Part shown: in pieces, positions 34,983-48,711 of the stretch
Position numbering within the stretch: the stretch's first letter is position 1
How the letters are laid out: each line of letters begins with the position of its first letter
NCBI RefSeq assembly: GCF_000002985.6
Contig: NC_003281.10
Location: forward strand, 8,556,001 to 8,620,000
Origin: Caenorhabditis elegans
Lineage: Eukaryota; Nematoda; Chromadorea; Rhabditida; Rhabditidae
DNA: 64,000 nt
Reading direction: 5' to 3'
Translations under genes and position numbers: made by a program
The notes under the pieces: model-generated
The model's input: the letters and a program-made list of their open reading frames with translations, nothing else
Told to the model about the DNA's origin: nothing
The model's database searches: none

Positions 34983-35389
34983 AATTGTGGAAGAGAAGAT
35001 AAGCTTCTTATGCTTCGAACAACGATTTCACGAATATTTATACGGTAGGAAACAATTATAACTTTTTTTTTTCAACTTTATGAATCCGTAGGCAACCTGT
35101 GTTTTATTACATGAAAAAACAGTTGATGGTTGGTTTCTGAGGTTTGTCATTTTGATCATTTCTTGCGGAAATGATAAAAGAATTTTCAGAGCACGAAATT
35201 ATTTTTAAAAAACCGTTATATTATCTTCTCTATGAACAAAAAAAAGTAATTTTATTTATTGACAACAGGACACTTGAAATAAAAATTGAACTTTGAAAGA
35301 TTTAAAGCACCGATACCAATTGAACAACCGCAATGTTGAATTAATCACTACACGTCTCTTATAATTATTTGTACATTAATAAATTATTT
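34983..35389. other. Promoter of FIP-like gene C and 3' flank of the GT11 gene
   Basis: The left part holds the TATA box (35035-35042) and conserved upstream block of copy C. The right part is the 3' flank of the minus-strand GT11-like gene. Otherwise AT-rich with no open frame of interest. Confidence 0.6.
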
Positions 35390-37092
35390 CTATGTAACAA
35401 CTACGACTTTCTTGTTCTCGTCCAACATTATCGATGTCCAGCTTGGAACGAAAAAGTCATCGGGATCGAGTACTCCTTTTTTCTGAAAATTAAAACTTAT
35501 AAAAATTTGTTAGTATAAATACAGTTATTACATAATTAACATCATTTGTAGATCGAATATCTTGATAATAAACAGCTTGTCCTTTTGAAAGGTATCCAAG
35601 CCACCATCCAAATGTCGAAGATGGAGCTGAAAATTAATATTGACTTAGAACAATATTGGGATAAAAAACTAACCAGTTATTAAAGTTGCATCACAACTAT
35701 AATGTGAGTATGCTAGATCGTCCTGAGGAGTGTTTTCAGAAACGAAGTATTTTGTCTGAAAATATATAAACTTGTTGGAGAGCATAGTGGGTGTTAGGCT
35801 GGTACACCTGAAGTTGTGCTTTCCTCCTTCGGAATTCTTCTTACCGTTTCTTCAATCTTAGCCTCCTTCTTTGCTCGTACTGTACCCTCAAACATTTTCG
35901 CTTCAAAATCTGGGTCATCTCCCATAATAACTGTCAACATTTTCTTATTTACATCTTTCTGCTCTAAATTTGAACCATATATAATTTTTTTATTTAGTTT
36001 CCAGCCAAATTACCTCGTTCTTTGATAAACTCCAAAGCTGGTTTTATGAAGGAGACATTTGAAGAATGATGCTGACCGTCCACAAAATCTGTTCTCCGAA
36101 TGTGTATGCAAATTCTGGAACTGAAGGGTAATATTTATATAACTCATCAACAAATTATTTACATGAAATTACTGCTATCAGAGTTGGGAAGTGGCGAGAA
36201 ATCAATGGCTGGTTTTACAAAACTTTGCACTTTTTCCTTGTATTTATCGAAATATTTCCAACTCTGAAAAAAACAAAATTTAAAGATTAAAAATTAAATC
36301 CCTTACCTGATAAAAATGACCAGTCAAGTGAAGATATTCGCTGGAGATATTGTTAAATTTATCTGGATTATCAAAAATACAGCATTTCTCACTCAACGGA
36401 ACTTTGGTGGCTTTGTTGTGCACCTAAAAAAATCAATCAAGAAATTTTTCTTATTTTGAAAATCAATAAAACTCACTGGATATTCAAAAATTTGAAATTC
36501 ATCTAACAGCCCCGGTAATACTTTTCGAACTCCTGTGATCAATAAATTATATTTTGAATCTTCAACGAAAATTGCTGGTTTCCGATTAAGACTTTTCGCC
36601 ATTCCATAGACTGATACAAGCTCAAATATGTGATTGGCTGAAAAACTGAGATTATTGAAAAATAAATAAAATATAGAATTCACCTAATCGTGCCGTAGAA
36701 GCAAGTTTAGAAGATAAAAATCCTTTTGGAATAGGTGGCAACGTTGAACGTTCTATTTCAGACTTTTCTTGAAAAATCCTCGAATCTAGGGGTCTGAAAA
36801 TCGAGATTTACAAACGTTTTCTTCAAATAAAATGTACATATTTCAAATTTAAATTTGCTGGGCAGCGCAAGTGGAGCAGAAATATCTCCACTGACGCTAC
36901 AAACGGTACAAAATTTGAAACCTTTCAACTAACGGTGATCTGAGCCCTCGACTCCACGTAGTCCTTTGAACAAATTGATTGTTGATAAAGAATAAAACTG
37001 AATAAAATATAATCATAAAATAAAGTTTTGAAAATAAACGCACCTACAACCAACACACAAAGTAATTGAATTGGCTTATTATAATTTGACAT
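35390..37092 (-). CDS. GT11-like (alpha-1,2-fucosyltransferase related) type II membrane protein
   Basis: Eleven exons (transcript order): 37044-37092, 36934-36997, 36684-36793, 36477-36637, 36307-36423, 36163-36263, 36014-36120, 35845-35963, 35674-35755, 35532-35626 and 35390-35482. They give 365 residues. The N-terminal IQLLCVLVVVLFFI is a signal anchor, placing the rest in the Golgi lumen. HIRRTD (207-212) matches the GDP-fucose-binding HxRRxD motif of GT11 enzymes, and IMGDDPDFE resembles their C-terminal nucleotide-binding region. Worms carry several divergent GT11 genes, including the biochemically characterised CE2FT-1. An ATTTTCAG trans-splice acceptor (37103-37105) lies 10 bases before the ATG. 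Acceptor and linkage specificity cannot be told from sequence. It probably corresponds to C06E1.7. Confidence 0.88.
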
Positions 37093-39635
37093 GCTTGGAA
37101 ACCTGAAAATATTTGAATTGCGTATTACAGTGAGACAGCAGAATATCTGGAGAAAAAATATATCAAAGAGAGTATACTGAAGATTAACTTTCTAAAAACT
37201 GAAGTAAGCTATTTTGAGGTTTTTTTCGTGATTAATCTACCATATTCTTTCTATCTTGTAAATTGTTACATTTATCTCGATCGATCAACAAAAAAAAATC
37301 CAAACAACATTCAGAACGTTTGTCTCAATAACATCTTCTAGGCAATTCTACGATCACCAGAGAAATTTTACTGAAAATTTAAAATTGAATTTTCTGTTGT
37401 TTAGTTTGAGTTCCGCCGTTACAATTTTTGTGGTGACCTATAGGACTATAGTCAAAATCTAATTTTTTTAAAGAATTCGAATGACACGCGGCTGGTTCTG
37501 AAGTCCAATATACGTTAAATAGTTTTCTTCATTAATTTTTACTGTTGAACATTTTTCATTCTATTCAAGAAAATATGTGCAAGTCTGAAACGTAAAATAT
37601 GTTTAAAAAAACCCAACCTGCAACACTGGCAAATGCGACGATACATTCCTAATTGATTTACGTTTAGCTAACAAATCACATAACAAAAAATGTGGAACTT
37701 TCTCAAAAAGAGAAGAAAATGAAATCTATTTAATGGTTAAGGGAAAAAATTTCACGTCGCAACTCATTTTATCGATTTTGAAAATTTTGAAACTTTGAAA
37801 CGGTGTTGAAACTAGCCACGCTATATTGTGCATTTTGAGCAAAAACAAATACATATTTGCGGAATGTAGTATAAAACCCAGAGATATGTAGTTATCAGTG
37901 CATACCGGCTACAGAAAAACTTTTAAAAAATGCTGCAGTGGTCAGTTTACATTCGGATTTGTTTGTGTACGATTAGAACCTAAATGCTATTGAAAAATGG
38001 AATTGGCATATGGTATATTGAAATCGAAGAAATCGAACAAGAATAAAAGAATACAATGGACAGTAATACTGTAGGGACATCAATTGTAAATAAAATAAAA
38101 TAATGATTGTCTATGTTTGTTCATCTGTTCCATTGAGCAAATTTTCAATGAATCTAAATTTTACTCTGGTTTTAGAAATTGTATGGCTCAAAATATGTAT
38201 TTTGTGTGTGTTCCGGAGTACAGCTTATCACTTTATCGAAAAACGTATGTTTTGATAAGGAAAGGGCGTTTCAATAAATTTGAAGAAAAAAGGGCGTTGC
38301 AACAAGTGACATGAATAAAACAAACATATTCGTAGAGTCGTATCAATAATCAGCATCATTTCGATCTTACGTACGTGGAGTAACAAGGAACTGGAATTTT
38401 TTGCATGCCGGAGGAATAGGAAGATAAAAATGAAAGACTAGAAACATAGTCTGCTTGTCTGGTATTCCAAAGATCCCCTACCGTACCTAACTGTACTAAA
38501 CTTACAGCACGGTTACCAAATCCATACAGTCCCGTAATACCACAGTATCTCAAATTATTATGTTTTTTTTAACTTTTAAACAGAATATGTATTGTATTTT
38601 GTATGTATTTTGAAAACTTGTTCAGACAAGTTCATCAAACATGTTAATAGCAATTTGAATTGATTTCATAACTCTGACAGCGTCGTCTGAAAATGTTTCT
38701 CAATACTATTTAATTTTTCTACCCCCATACTCTATTGTTTTAATTTTCCTAGATAAATTAACAATGCTCCAAATTCGTCAAGTTTTTTTTTCCTGAAATG
38801 GTCAAATTTTGACAGCAATGACAATGTTCAATGTGAGCACCTATCAGCACATCAACGAAACAACCCACAAAATAATGACAAAATTGCTATGAAAAATAAT
38901 AATTTGATGAAAACTGACTTTGCGAAATTTGAGAATTTAGCTGAAACAGAGTTTAACATTAAAAAAAACAGAGCTCAGGATATTGGTAGAGGCTCATGAC
39001 TAAATTTGGTATTTTTGGGTCGCTTTAAGTGAAAATGGACATCGATTTTTTGTTGGAATTAAAGAGCTAAGAAATGAGCTTTCTCAGATTTCAGTTACCA
39101 TGGATATTTGGCAGAGGATTTATTTAGTTATTTGTTTATTCTGGATAAGAAATCCGTTTACGTCTTTTGTAAATGTATTTTTCAAAAAAAATTTTTTTTG
39201 AAAGAGTACCAAAAATTCTGGAACACACATTATTCAACTTTCTATACTGTTTTTTTACTTTCTTGACTTTCTCTGATCAGTTTCAGTTATTTCCTGGAAG
39301 AAACGTAGAATACAGCATTTAAATTTATATCAAGTATGTATTATTATTATATTACAATTATGTATATTCAACGTAAGCACTGAGAATTATGGAGATGGAG
39401 ACACAGAAGGAACACAACGGATCGGATGATTTTGATTTGTTTGTTTAATATTTGTTTTGGAAATAAAAAGCAAAAAATCCCGCAAACAGGAAGAAATAAG
39501 TTAAAAAATATAGTTCTGAGATTGGTAAAAAATATTGCGAAAATTATGAGAAATCTCCAAAAATGAAACAATATTAACATGATAGTAAAGCTTGCGAAGT
39601 TTGAGGTTTCAGAGAAATTTGGAAAAAAGATAATT
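37093..39635. other. Intergenic, GT11-like gene to zinc-finger gene
   Basis: About 2.5 kb of AT-rich sequence holding the upstream region of the GT11-like gene and the 3' flank of the zinc-finger gene. No open frame has domain content or splice context. No RNA gene is visible. Confidence 0.45.
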
Positions 39636-41861
39636 CTAAAAAGGACGTGTCAAAATTGTGTTATTTATGAGAATTCGAAGAAATGAATTCATTTCCGAGG
39701 CGTCGTGAGCTTTGTCATTTTGAAGAAATTTCACGGCAAGATTCTGAAAAAATAATTTTGAAATACTTCTTTCTGATCTGAAATCTTACCTGACACTCTA
39801 ACAATTTCCTTTGGAATAGCTCATTGTGCTCACGGAGCGCGTGTGCTTCCATTCTCAATCTGAGCACAGTTTGTTCCAATCCATTCATTTGGGCATTTGC
39901 TTCTAAACTTTCTTGTTGCATCGTACCAATTTTGTGTTCCAACAGTTTGCATTTATTTTCAGAAATCAATATCTTTGTCCTGCTGACGTGGCAGTCGAAG
40001 CATTCATGACGTGGACTGATCCTTGAAGAAGAAGATGATGAGGATGGTGAAGCTGTATCAATCAATGGAGATGATATAAGAGCACGATCAGAACACAACT
40101 GATGGAATGCACTAAGATCAGACTTGAAGCTGACTGATGAGCAAGTTGGTGACTGTGAAGTATACACATCGGGCTTCTCCACTTCATCTTTTATTTTTTC
40201 TTTTGAATCTGCTACAAATATTGGTGCCGTAGCTGAAATATTATCATAAGCATTACAAATATTTTGTATGTAACTTACTAGGTATGGGTTTTGGAAGATT
40301 TGCAAGCCATGAAGGTGTCTGAGGTTGAGATCGAATAGGCGATTGAAGAGCAGGGATTGGGATGCTTGCAATTGGAAGAGAAGGTACTGATGATTCAAGG
40401 GATTGTGGGGTTGGTAGATTTAGAAGTGGAGTACGGATTACTGAAATCAATAATCTTTTTATGTTCATCTCATATCTGATAGTCTTACACTGGAATGGAT
40501 CTGTAATGAGGTGGCAGCTTCTGTTGATAACTCCATGAGGAATGACACTATTATTATTGTTGTTGCTGTCATTGTTGTTAGTGGCAGTTTGTAGATGAAT
40601 ATGAAGAAGTGATTTATCAGGAAAAGCCCAATTACAGCAACGGCACATGTACATTCGAGAGATATGATGTTGCTTGAACATATGAGTACGAAGAGATTCA
40701 CTACCTGCAAATTACAATAGTTTTTTATTATTATTCAAAGTCCCCAATTCAAATACAGTACTCCTATAAAGTTTGTCTACTTATCCCAAAGCCATTATTT
40801 GACCCCTTACAATTTCGCTCCAATCCTCCACTTTTTTCCCTTCTGCCCCCACTCTCATCCATTGCGCAACCTCATTCAATTGTCCCCGTTCTCGAAAAGT
40901 GAGAACTGTGTTTGCGTCTGCGTCTCCACTATTTCGTATTTCTCCGGATGACCTCAATCGTCCGGAGAATGAAGAAACAGTGAAAATTGAATGAGATCAA
41001 GAGGAATCTTTCTCCGGAGAGTGGATGGATAGTAAACAATAATTGTTCATACAGATGCTTATACCCGAACAACAATAAAAACGAGTTTCTTGCGGTGTTT
41101 CATGTGATAAACAATTCAGGTGTAAACAATATGCTTGTTCAAATATTATAGGTGGATGCTTTAAAATATAGCAGTGGTTTTGCACTGCACAATTTTGCTC
41201 TGCAAAATGTTCTACAGTATCCCTGCTAAACCCGGGAAATGAGGAGATCAAATCAAAAGATGTACTGGAGCTTAATACATTTTTGTAGCAAAAGCTCTCT
41301 GAGTCCCTGATCGAACAAGTTTTCATTCTATTTCATATTTTTGTCTCCAGCAGCTTTTCAGCTCAAATGTGCAGCTCATTCTTGTATCAAATGTCATGAT
41401 TATCTTTCTTTCAATTTCGAAAAATCTGTGATTGAGGATTTTTCTTAATGCTCGGAAGATCACCTCATTGTCAATAAAAAATAAATAACTTCCGACTTAC
41501 TTGAGATATCTTTTCGGCATACTGTGCATTTGTAGCTTTTGAAGTGAGCCTGCATACGGTGGCGGGAGAGACTTGAAGAATGACAGAAAACTTTTGAACA
41601 GATTGAGCAACGGAACGAACCTGAAATTCAGAATCATTATAAAAGTAAGAACCTAATCAGATTTGGTGGACTAATAACAATTCCCAGAACTTACAAACCT
41701 TTTAAATCGGGTCGTTTTAACTCAACACCACTTCCACCTTTGGATCCACTGATATCAGTTCCATTCTCAACCTCCACGTCACTACCGTAACCTTCCTCCT
41801 CTGTATTTGTGGGTGAATGAATTTTATCGTCTTCCAGCTTCATATCCATTTCAAGATGCAT
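39636..41861 (-). CDS. C2H2 zinc-finger protein with C-terminal coiled coil
   Basis: Exons (transcript order) 41699-41861, 41501-41620, 40489-40704, 40279-40440, 39790-40232 and 39636-39743 give 403 residues. An acidic N-terminus (EDDKIHSPTNTEEEGYGSDV) precedes two clear C2H2 fingers (C59-C62-H75-H80; C86-C89-H102-H107) and a third atypical one (C115-C118 with H129/H131). An Asn-rich stretch and a Pro/Ser-rich linker follow. A CFDC pair then leads into a heptad-like region (LEHKIGTMQQESLEANAQMN, on through LRLRMEAHAL) that looks like a dimerising coiled coil. It is probably a nuclear DNA-binding regulator, with targets unknown. The start at 41861 was chosen because a trans-splice-like GATTCAG acceptor ends 9 bases upstream; an in-frame ATG at 41903 would add 14 residues. 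Intron 2 is unusually long (about 800 bases). Probably C06E1.8. Confidence 0.88.
40941..41020. repeat. TCTCCGGA inverted pair and palindrome in an intron
   Basis: TCTCCGGA (40941-40948) is inverted as TCCGGAGA (40961-40968), and TCTCCGGAGA at 41011-41020 is a perfect ten-base palindrome. All lie in the long second intron of the zinc-finger gene. The same inverted pair recurs at 46212-46234. Confidence 0.6.
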
Positions 41862-44800
41862 GATTTTGAGCTGAATCATGAAACATGAAGACACATGAAA
41901 CAATACAAAGGCAGATAAAATGAGGAAGTAAAAAATCTGAAAATCGAATGAAAGAAAAGATGTGTGAGCTCATAGCATTTTGAGCACATAGGCACTTTTC
42001 AATGTGTGCAGGCAAAAGGCCATTATGATGACGGAGGAGGAAGAAGAAAGATGCAAAAAGTAATAAAAAAAGCTTAACTACAGGCATCCAGATCAATGAC
42101 GCTGACGGTAAGAATGATCCATTCTCTTTTTAGTGTATGTCATGTAATCCCAAATCCAGATCATTTTACAAGAATGACTTGAATTTCTAAAATAGAATGT
42201 GCTGCAAGGATACGGTAGATTAACTCAGATAACGAATGAATCATTGCATTCAATGTTTTGGAGCAGCAGGAGCACGGGAATTTTATGAGAACGTGTGTGT
42301 GAGAAGCTTCAAATTTTAAAAGTAAATCGGAGGAGCTTGAAATCAGCAATCGTAGTATTATCTTTCAACATTATTGCCTGGTTTCGCGTACCTAATATAT
42401 TTACAGAATTTTTGGGGCAACAGTTTCCAAGAATAACTTGTTTGGAGGCTTTTCCAAACTGTGACTCTTTGCTCCATTATTTAGAAGACGTTTTTTAATT
42501 TTGAACTCTTTCGTAGAAAAAAGAAGAACTTAGTGTGAACGTTGAGTAGCCAATAAATGGCAATTTGTCAGTATTCACTTATTTTAGGAGACTCTAAAAA
42601 GACAATCTCTGGAGTTTTTAGAAAACTCTAAAAAATGCTGGTCATGTTGGACTATTATTAGTGTATTCAAGTTTTGACATAGTCTCTTGTTTTGAAATTT
42701 ATGAAATGGTTAAAACAGCTAGATTTAAAAATTTCATCAGCCATTGTTTGATCATCTGGGCAAATCTTAAAGCATAATCTTCTAATCTTTTTTGAGAGAC
42801 CTGTTTTTAAAATCCAAAGAAAATCCTTCGAAGAAAGTTTATGGTTTGTACTTCAAAATCGTCGGACAAGTTGTTTCTAAGAAAGTGAAGCAAAAAAGGT
42901 TTAATGATGGATTTTGCATAAGAAAACTAAGTAGGTTTAAAGTTTAATCGCGGGGGAGTGTTTGCAAAAAAGGCACATCTTTAGGGACTTTTTTCTAGAT
43001 TTAACAAATGAAAAAGCCGTGCAAATTTCAGTTTACTTGGTTCCCATATCCCAAAAAGAGACCATAAACATTAGATTAAAACTAGGCACTTGTAATAAGC
43101 CTAATGACGTGGCACCGAAATGTTGCAACCCGTGACTATGAACTATACAAGGTCAAACTGTCAATACACCTATCCTTTCCGCTAATTATCCATCGTCACC
43201 AAGACGGCTAAGACGGAAAAAAGATGAAGACGGACGGCAATGGATTGAAGGGAATAAGACGAAAGTGTCAATACGCAAAGACTAGGTCAAACCGGAGAAG
43301 ATGAGAAAGTATAGAAGAATAAGAGATACAGACTAGAGGAATGACGTAAGGTTTCCAGGAGAAGCTAGGTGAGATGAAGTGGAAGTAAAGAATTTGGAAA
43401 AAAAATGTGCTAGAATTGGGGAGAAAATCTCAATAAATTGTAAGCATGTGAAGGCAGTGGGGAATGGGTTCTGAATTATTTCGAACACATAAGCTCCGGC
43501 AGTTGGGTTGCTACTTGTTAAAATACATCCTTAAAATTAGCAGAAGGAAACATTTCCATTTCAGAGTGATAGAAGTTCACAAACTACTAATTTGGAACTT
43601 TCCTTTTTCTGGAAAAAAGTTGACACCTCTGAAATGACACCATATTCACTAGTGTTCCTGAAAAGTTTTCCGTATTAGTTTTCATTAACAGCAAAAAAAA
43701 GTTGGCCCGAATGAAAAAAAATAGGCGGATACTCGGATGGTATATCCTGCCCATCGACAAGATGATCCTTGCTTCAATTGGTTTTAAGCCGCTTCCCAGA
43801 TTTGATGAGCGAATTTGGCGATGAGCCGTGACGACGCGTACAGCCTCATTTGTGCAGGATCGAAAAAGCATCAGTTTTCGAGATAAGGCAAGACATGTGG
43901 AAAAAATGTTTTCTGACGCAATTGAGTTAAAAAGGGCGGGGCTATGGCTATGTGTACCGAAGTGTTGAGTACGTCAAATTTTTTGAAGTAAGTTCCTTTA
44001 GAATTTTAGATAAAGTTGAAGTTTGGTGGGAAGATCTGATAATAGTTTCTTTTTATACCACAATGTAATCAATATAAAAACATACATCGTTTTCCTATTT
44101 TACCTGGTTCAGTAGTCTGGAAGTTCCATGCCGCCATATTAAAGCTTAATAATTATAACTACTAATTTCGATATTAACTAGCAATGCCACAAATGGTAGT
44201 TTCATTTGAAATAGGAAAAAATAGAAAATTTTCAACTGGGTCATCTTTTTCCCAATTTTTTTAAAAACCAAAAATTGTCTTTTTTAAATTAAAAACCAGT
44301 TAAAATGGTTCAGCTGAAAATTCGCTCGCAAATTTTCGGCTTCAATTAGTTTATTTTTTCTCATTTTGTAAGTATATTGCAAACTGGGGACACAAAGAAA
44401 AATTTGATGTAAACCCCTTGTGCCTGTCACACAAAAATAAGACTAAATGTCTAAATATAAATATTGGTACTTTCCTTGTATTTCCTGAGACTTAAGATCT
44501 TTGAGGAAGATCGCAAAATTTCGAAATTCACTCTGTAGGATTTTCTAGATTTAGCATCGAAATGCTCAATCAACAGATCATTCGGAATGACAATATGCAA
44601 TCTTTGATGATGCTTACCATTTTTGAAATAAAAAACCCTGCCGTCTTCTGACCCATCAATTAGTCATTGACAAAAAATGAGAATGAAATTGGATTGACTC
44701 TTTAAAATCCGGTAAAATATATAATGCCGACGTCGCATCAAAAACTACAATCTGATAGTAATCCGCTTGTTTCTCTTTCGTAGTTTGACGTGTTTTTTCA

Positions 44801-46211
44801 TCCCGGGCCCGTGTCTGACTTATTAGGGAAATATGTGTCTGAGGATGATATATTGACAAGAAACTATTTTTGATTTGAAATGTAGCTGGTAGGATTTTAT
44901 TTATTTGAAATCTTGTATTTTTGGTAGGATTAAAAGACTATAATCTATTTTTAAAAATATCTAAGACTGTGGTTAAGATATTGAAATCGAGATGCAGGCA
45001 AATTGTGCAGGTAACTCAATTACTGGAAGGTAGAACCCTTAATCTTTTCGTCAAATTATTCCTATAGAGTCTTTAAGATATAATCTTTGTTCAGCTTGTC
45101 ACCTAACATCAAGAATGCTTCTTAAACCCATGTGACACATTTCACAACTAAAAGATCTACTATTTTGAGCTTTCTAGAGACGCGTATGATACTTGGCAAT
45201 GTGCCAATTAAATAGCTAACACAAATCATGTTAAGTTAATTGTAGGGTTCTTATTTCTACAAGTATTGCGCGTAATAAATTGATGAATGCATTTCAATTG
45301 AAAAGTAAGTGGGTCATCTCAGAAGTGAGCAGCTATATAGTGGTAAATTGAGATAGACAAGTGAAAATAGATTTCAAACCTGGGAAAAGATACTCAATAA
45401 GTTGAAAATGTCTCCACAATTTTCACATAAATCATGTCAGCATGCCTGCCTCTACTCACCTACCGCCTCCTCTTCTAACACTTAAAAGCTCACCAAGTTC
45501 ATATCACAGATTCAATACAGGCTAATCGCACACGGGGCAGGCGGAAGAGATTGGTAGGAGGCAAGAGAAAAGGCGGATGAGAAGCGCTCCTTCACGACTC
45601 AACTAGGTTGAACTCTAGATTTCAGACAGTATTCTCAGTATAGGACGACAAAATTAGTAACCAAGCAGCCCTATCGTGTAACCATCACATTTGAAAAAAA
45701 GAGATATAAATTGCGCAAAAGTCGGCCTCAAAACTCAAGGAAAATCACAAAAATCTTTCCAATTCGGAAGATGCTAAGAAGGCAACGGACTTTTGGAAAA
45801 ATGAAAAAAAAACAATTCGACTTTTTTGAACTTTGATTAGATATTGCTGGTATAGTTGAGGTTGAAACTTATAAATAAACTGGTATAGAACATTTTCAGC
45901 TTTCACTAATAAAAGCTCAGTTTCAGTAGTTATAGAGAAAAAATAATGTTCTGTTGAATTAGTGAAAATATAAGATTAGCTTTCTAAAACCTATGTTTAC
46001 CCTATTCAGTCATATGAAACGGGTAGTAAATTATAAGTTTACAGATTGACGTAAAGAAACTTTTTTTACATTTTGAACTGTACTTTTGTAGACACCTTCA
46101 AATGTAAAGTCTCTGTGGCAAGTTGAAAAAATGAACTTTGGCAGGAATAAGCTTGAAGATAAAAATCTCAGTATGAAGTCATCAAATGACGTGATTTCTC
46201 GACTTCTTATT

Positions 46212-46234
46212 TCTCCGGATCGTCCGTCCGGAGA
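46212..46234. repeat. Second TCTCCGGA / TCCGGAGA inverted pair
   Basis: TCTCCGGA (46212-46219) is inverted as TCCGGAGA (46227-46234) around a seven-base spacer. The flanking ATTTCTCCGGAT and CGTCCGGAGA words match those at 40938-40968, so the two sites look related. Confidence 0.6.
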
Positions 46235-48595
46235 GGCGTCGAAATGCGGAAATGGGGCCAGCGGAGGTCGGGAAGCAGTGCGCGCAATCGTAGCCATCCA
46301 AATAGCCGATCGTTGAAAATAAACATTATTATGTATTAGAAGGAAGAGAAAAAGAAAAAGAAGGGATGGAAGAATTGCGCAACTCTCGATTTAACCTAGT
46401 TGAATCCTAAGAACTGTCTCCGAAAAACGATAACGGCATCCTGCCCGGGCTTTTTGTATGTCTACTTTCCTTCGGGAAGAGATGAAGGCTTAGTTCGGAT
46501 AGCAGGAAAGTTCGGTAAGCCAGAAGAAATAGATGGCTAAAACTGATATATTGTTCGAACTAGAGCAATATCCGAAGATAAAAAAAATGTTCTGAATTTT
46601 AACGCTCTGGTCTAAACAACATCATGCAAGCAGTTGTTGCTTGGCATTTCGTCCTAGAAACAATAAGTTTCAAAATTCAAGTGTTCCGATTTTTCGTTAG
46701 AAAAAACTTCCGGTTTTATCAGAATAATTAAATCACGCAATGTTTTACTTTCTGTATTGAATAGCCTTTTTCACAGTAAGCAATACATTTTTAACGATCA
46801 TTCAAATACCGAGAAGACAATATCTGTCTAATTGTAAGGTTTTTTATCTTAAAGAATGTAGAATAAATTCATTATAGCTATTTATTGTAACTACCTCTTT
46901 TCCTCTAAATATTCCGGCTAGCTAATCCTAAAACCGTGCACTACTAAAATAAATATTTTATATTGTTGTAGAAATGTCTCCATATTGTTTTTCTACCTGT
47001 TTGTAATTTTTTCTTCCAAAAATATATTCCAAATGAATCAAAAATACAATAAAAGTAGCATCAAACATTGCAGAATAAAAATAATTCTAAACGTATACGG
47101 TAGGCAACCCGGGCTTAAATTTTTGTTTTTGTTCACCTTGAAAAGCTTCACCGAAGCTAGCTTATCCAGGATTTTCAGTTTCTTTTAGCTAGATTGACCA
47201 CAGGCATTATTTGTTTTTCAGAGCAGGATATGAGACAAAGATAAGCTTTGGGTACCGTAATCTTCATATCATAAGATTTTTAGGGGGAATATGATGTAGC
47301 TGAAAATAAGAAAAGGGTTCATTCAGAGGAAAAGGATTTCATTGGAATTTGCAAAAAAAAATGAGGATAAACTTGGAAATCATTTTTTGAAAGATACAAT
47401 AACAATAAATAAATATAGCATTGGCAGTAAATTAACAAAACAATTGTATTCAATTTCAAATAATTTTTTAGCGCGATTTGAGAGACAAGAATACGGTATC
47501 CTGTCTTGAAATGGCCTAATTCTTTTTTTCAAACTGCCAATAAGAGTGTGCATCTTTAAATTGTCTGTGGTTCACAATGTTCTCTAGTGTTATATTGAAA
47601 AACATACTATTTTGGAAAACTAATTGATAGGGATTTCTGATTTTATTCGTAACCTAAAATGGTGGAAAATGATGCAGATGAAACAATTTTGGGGTGCGGT
47701 TGCTACATGAGTACCATTAATATTTTTTCAATATACAGACACATTTTTGGAAAATCTCATTTCAGATTGTTTCTTAATTTTTAAAGAGAAAATTTGCTGC
47801 AATAAATACCAAAACTTATCACTGACGTCAACGAAAGTACTAGTTTCTTAGACTATGATTAGCCACTTGTAATTGCCAGTTTTCCATCTTTTTTAGCTCT
47901 AAATTCTACAAGATTTCAATGTTTTTCTCAAAACTAGAATGCAATTTTACGAACTCTCGTTTTTTTTCTGTAGCTCACTAAGCAATTTGGAGAAAACTCG
48001 TGGGAAAATTCCATAAAAATCACCAGAAATTTTGTAGCGAAAACGTATGTATATTGATGTTGGTTTGGAGGTAATACGTCGGGATTTTGACAGAATATTG
48101 TATTTGAAAAACGGGCAAATAAACGGGATTTGATCTGAATTCATTTGACTATAAACTCCAAATCTCAAAAAACGGATGACACAATTGGATACGTCACATA
48201 ATTGTGATCATGCAAAAGGGAATGATTTTGGGGTTATAGATAGTTTTATTGAAATATTAGCTTTGTAGATAATTAACATGTGAAATTTGATTCAAAATTC
48301 TACAAAAGATTACTGTAGATTGAAGAATCGAATTTTCGAGTTATTTCCAGGATTCATATTGTCCCCCTGTGATTTGTGCCCCTGTAATTGCAGTATGTTT
48401 ATCAAATGATTCTGTTCGCTATAGATATTGTAATTTTTCGCTGTTCACCAATCTAACCAACTATTTAAAAAATTCAGACACCATCTTCCTTGGTGTTAAA
48501 TTTCTAATGGAGAAGGCAATTCCAACCGAGATATCAGCTGTTTGAGTTTTGTGCAAGCATGGTGCATAGACAAGAAAGAATGGTATAAATTTGGC

Positions 48596-48711
48596 AACTG
48601 AAATGCCGGTTCAATTTAAAAATTTCAGTAAATTTCAAACTGCTATTTCATAGAACTGAAATGCCGGTTCAATTTAAAAATTTCAGTAAATTTCAAACTG
48701 CTATTTCATAG
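48596..48711. repeat. Exact 58-bp tandem duplication
   Basis: The unit beginning AACTGAAATGCCGGTTCAAT occupies 48596-48653 and is repeated without a single difference at 48654-48711. Perfect identity in non-coding DNA implies a recent duplication or strain polymorphism. Related CATGGTGCAT words flank the block on both sides. Confidence 0.95.

Noticed and set aside
40465-40710. Second open frame over the zinc-finger exon, with a hydrophobic N-terminus
   Set aside because: It is an alternate-frame shadow of the exon encoding CRCCNWAF and the Asn-rich stretch, and it destroys the C2H2 pattern.
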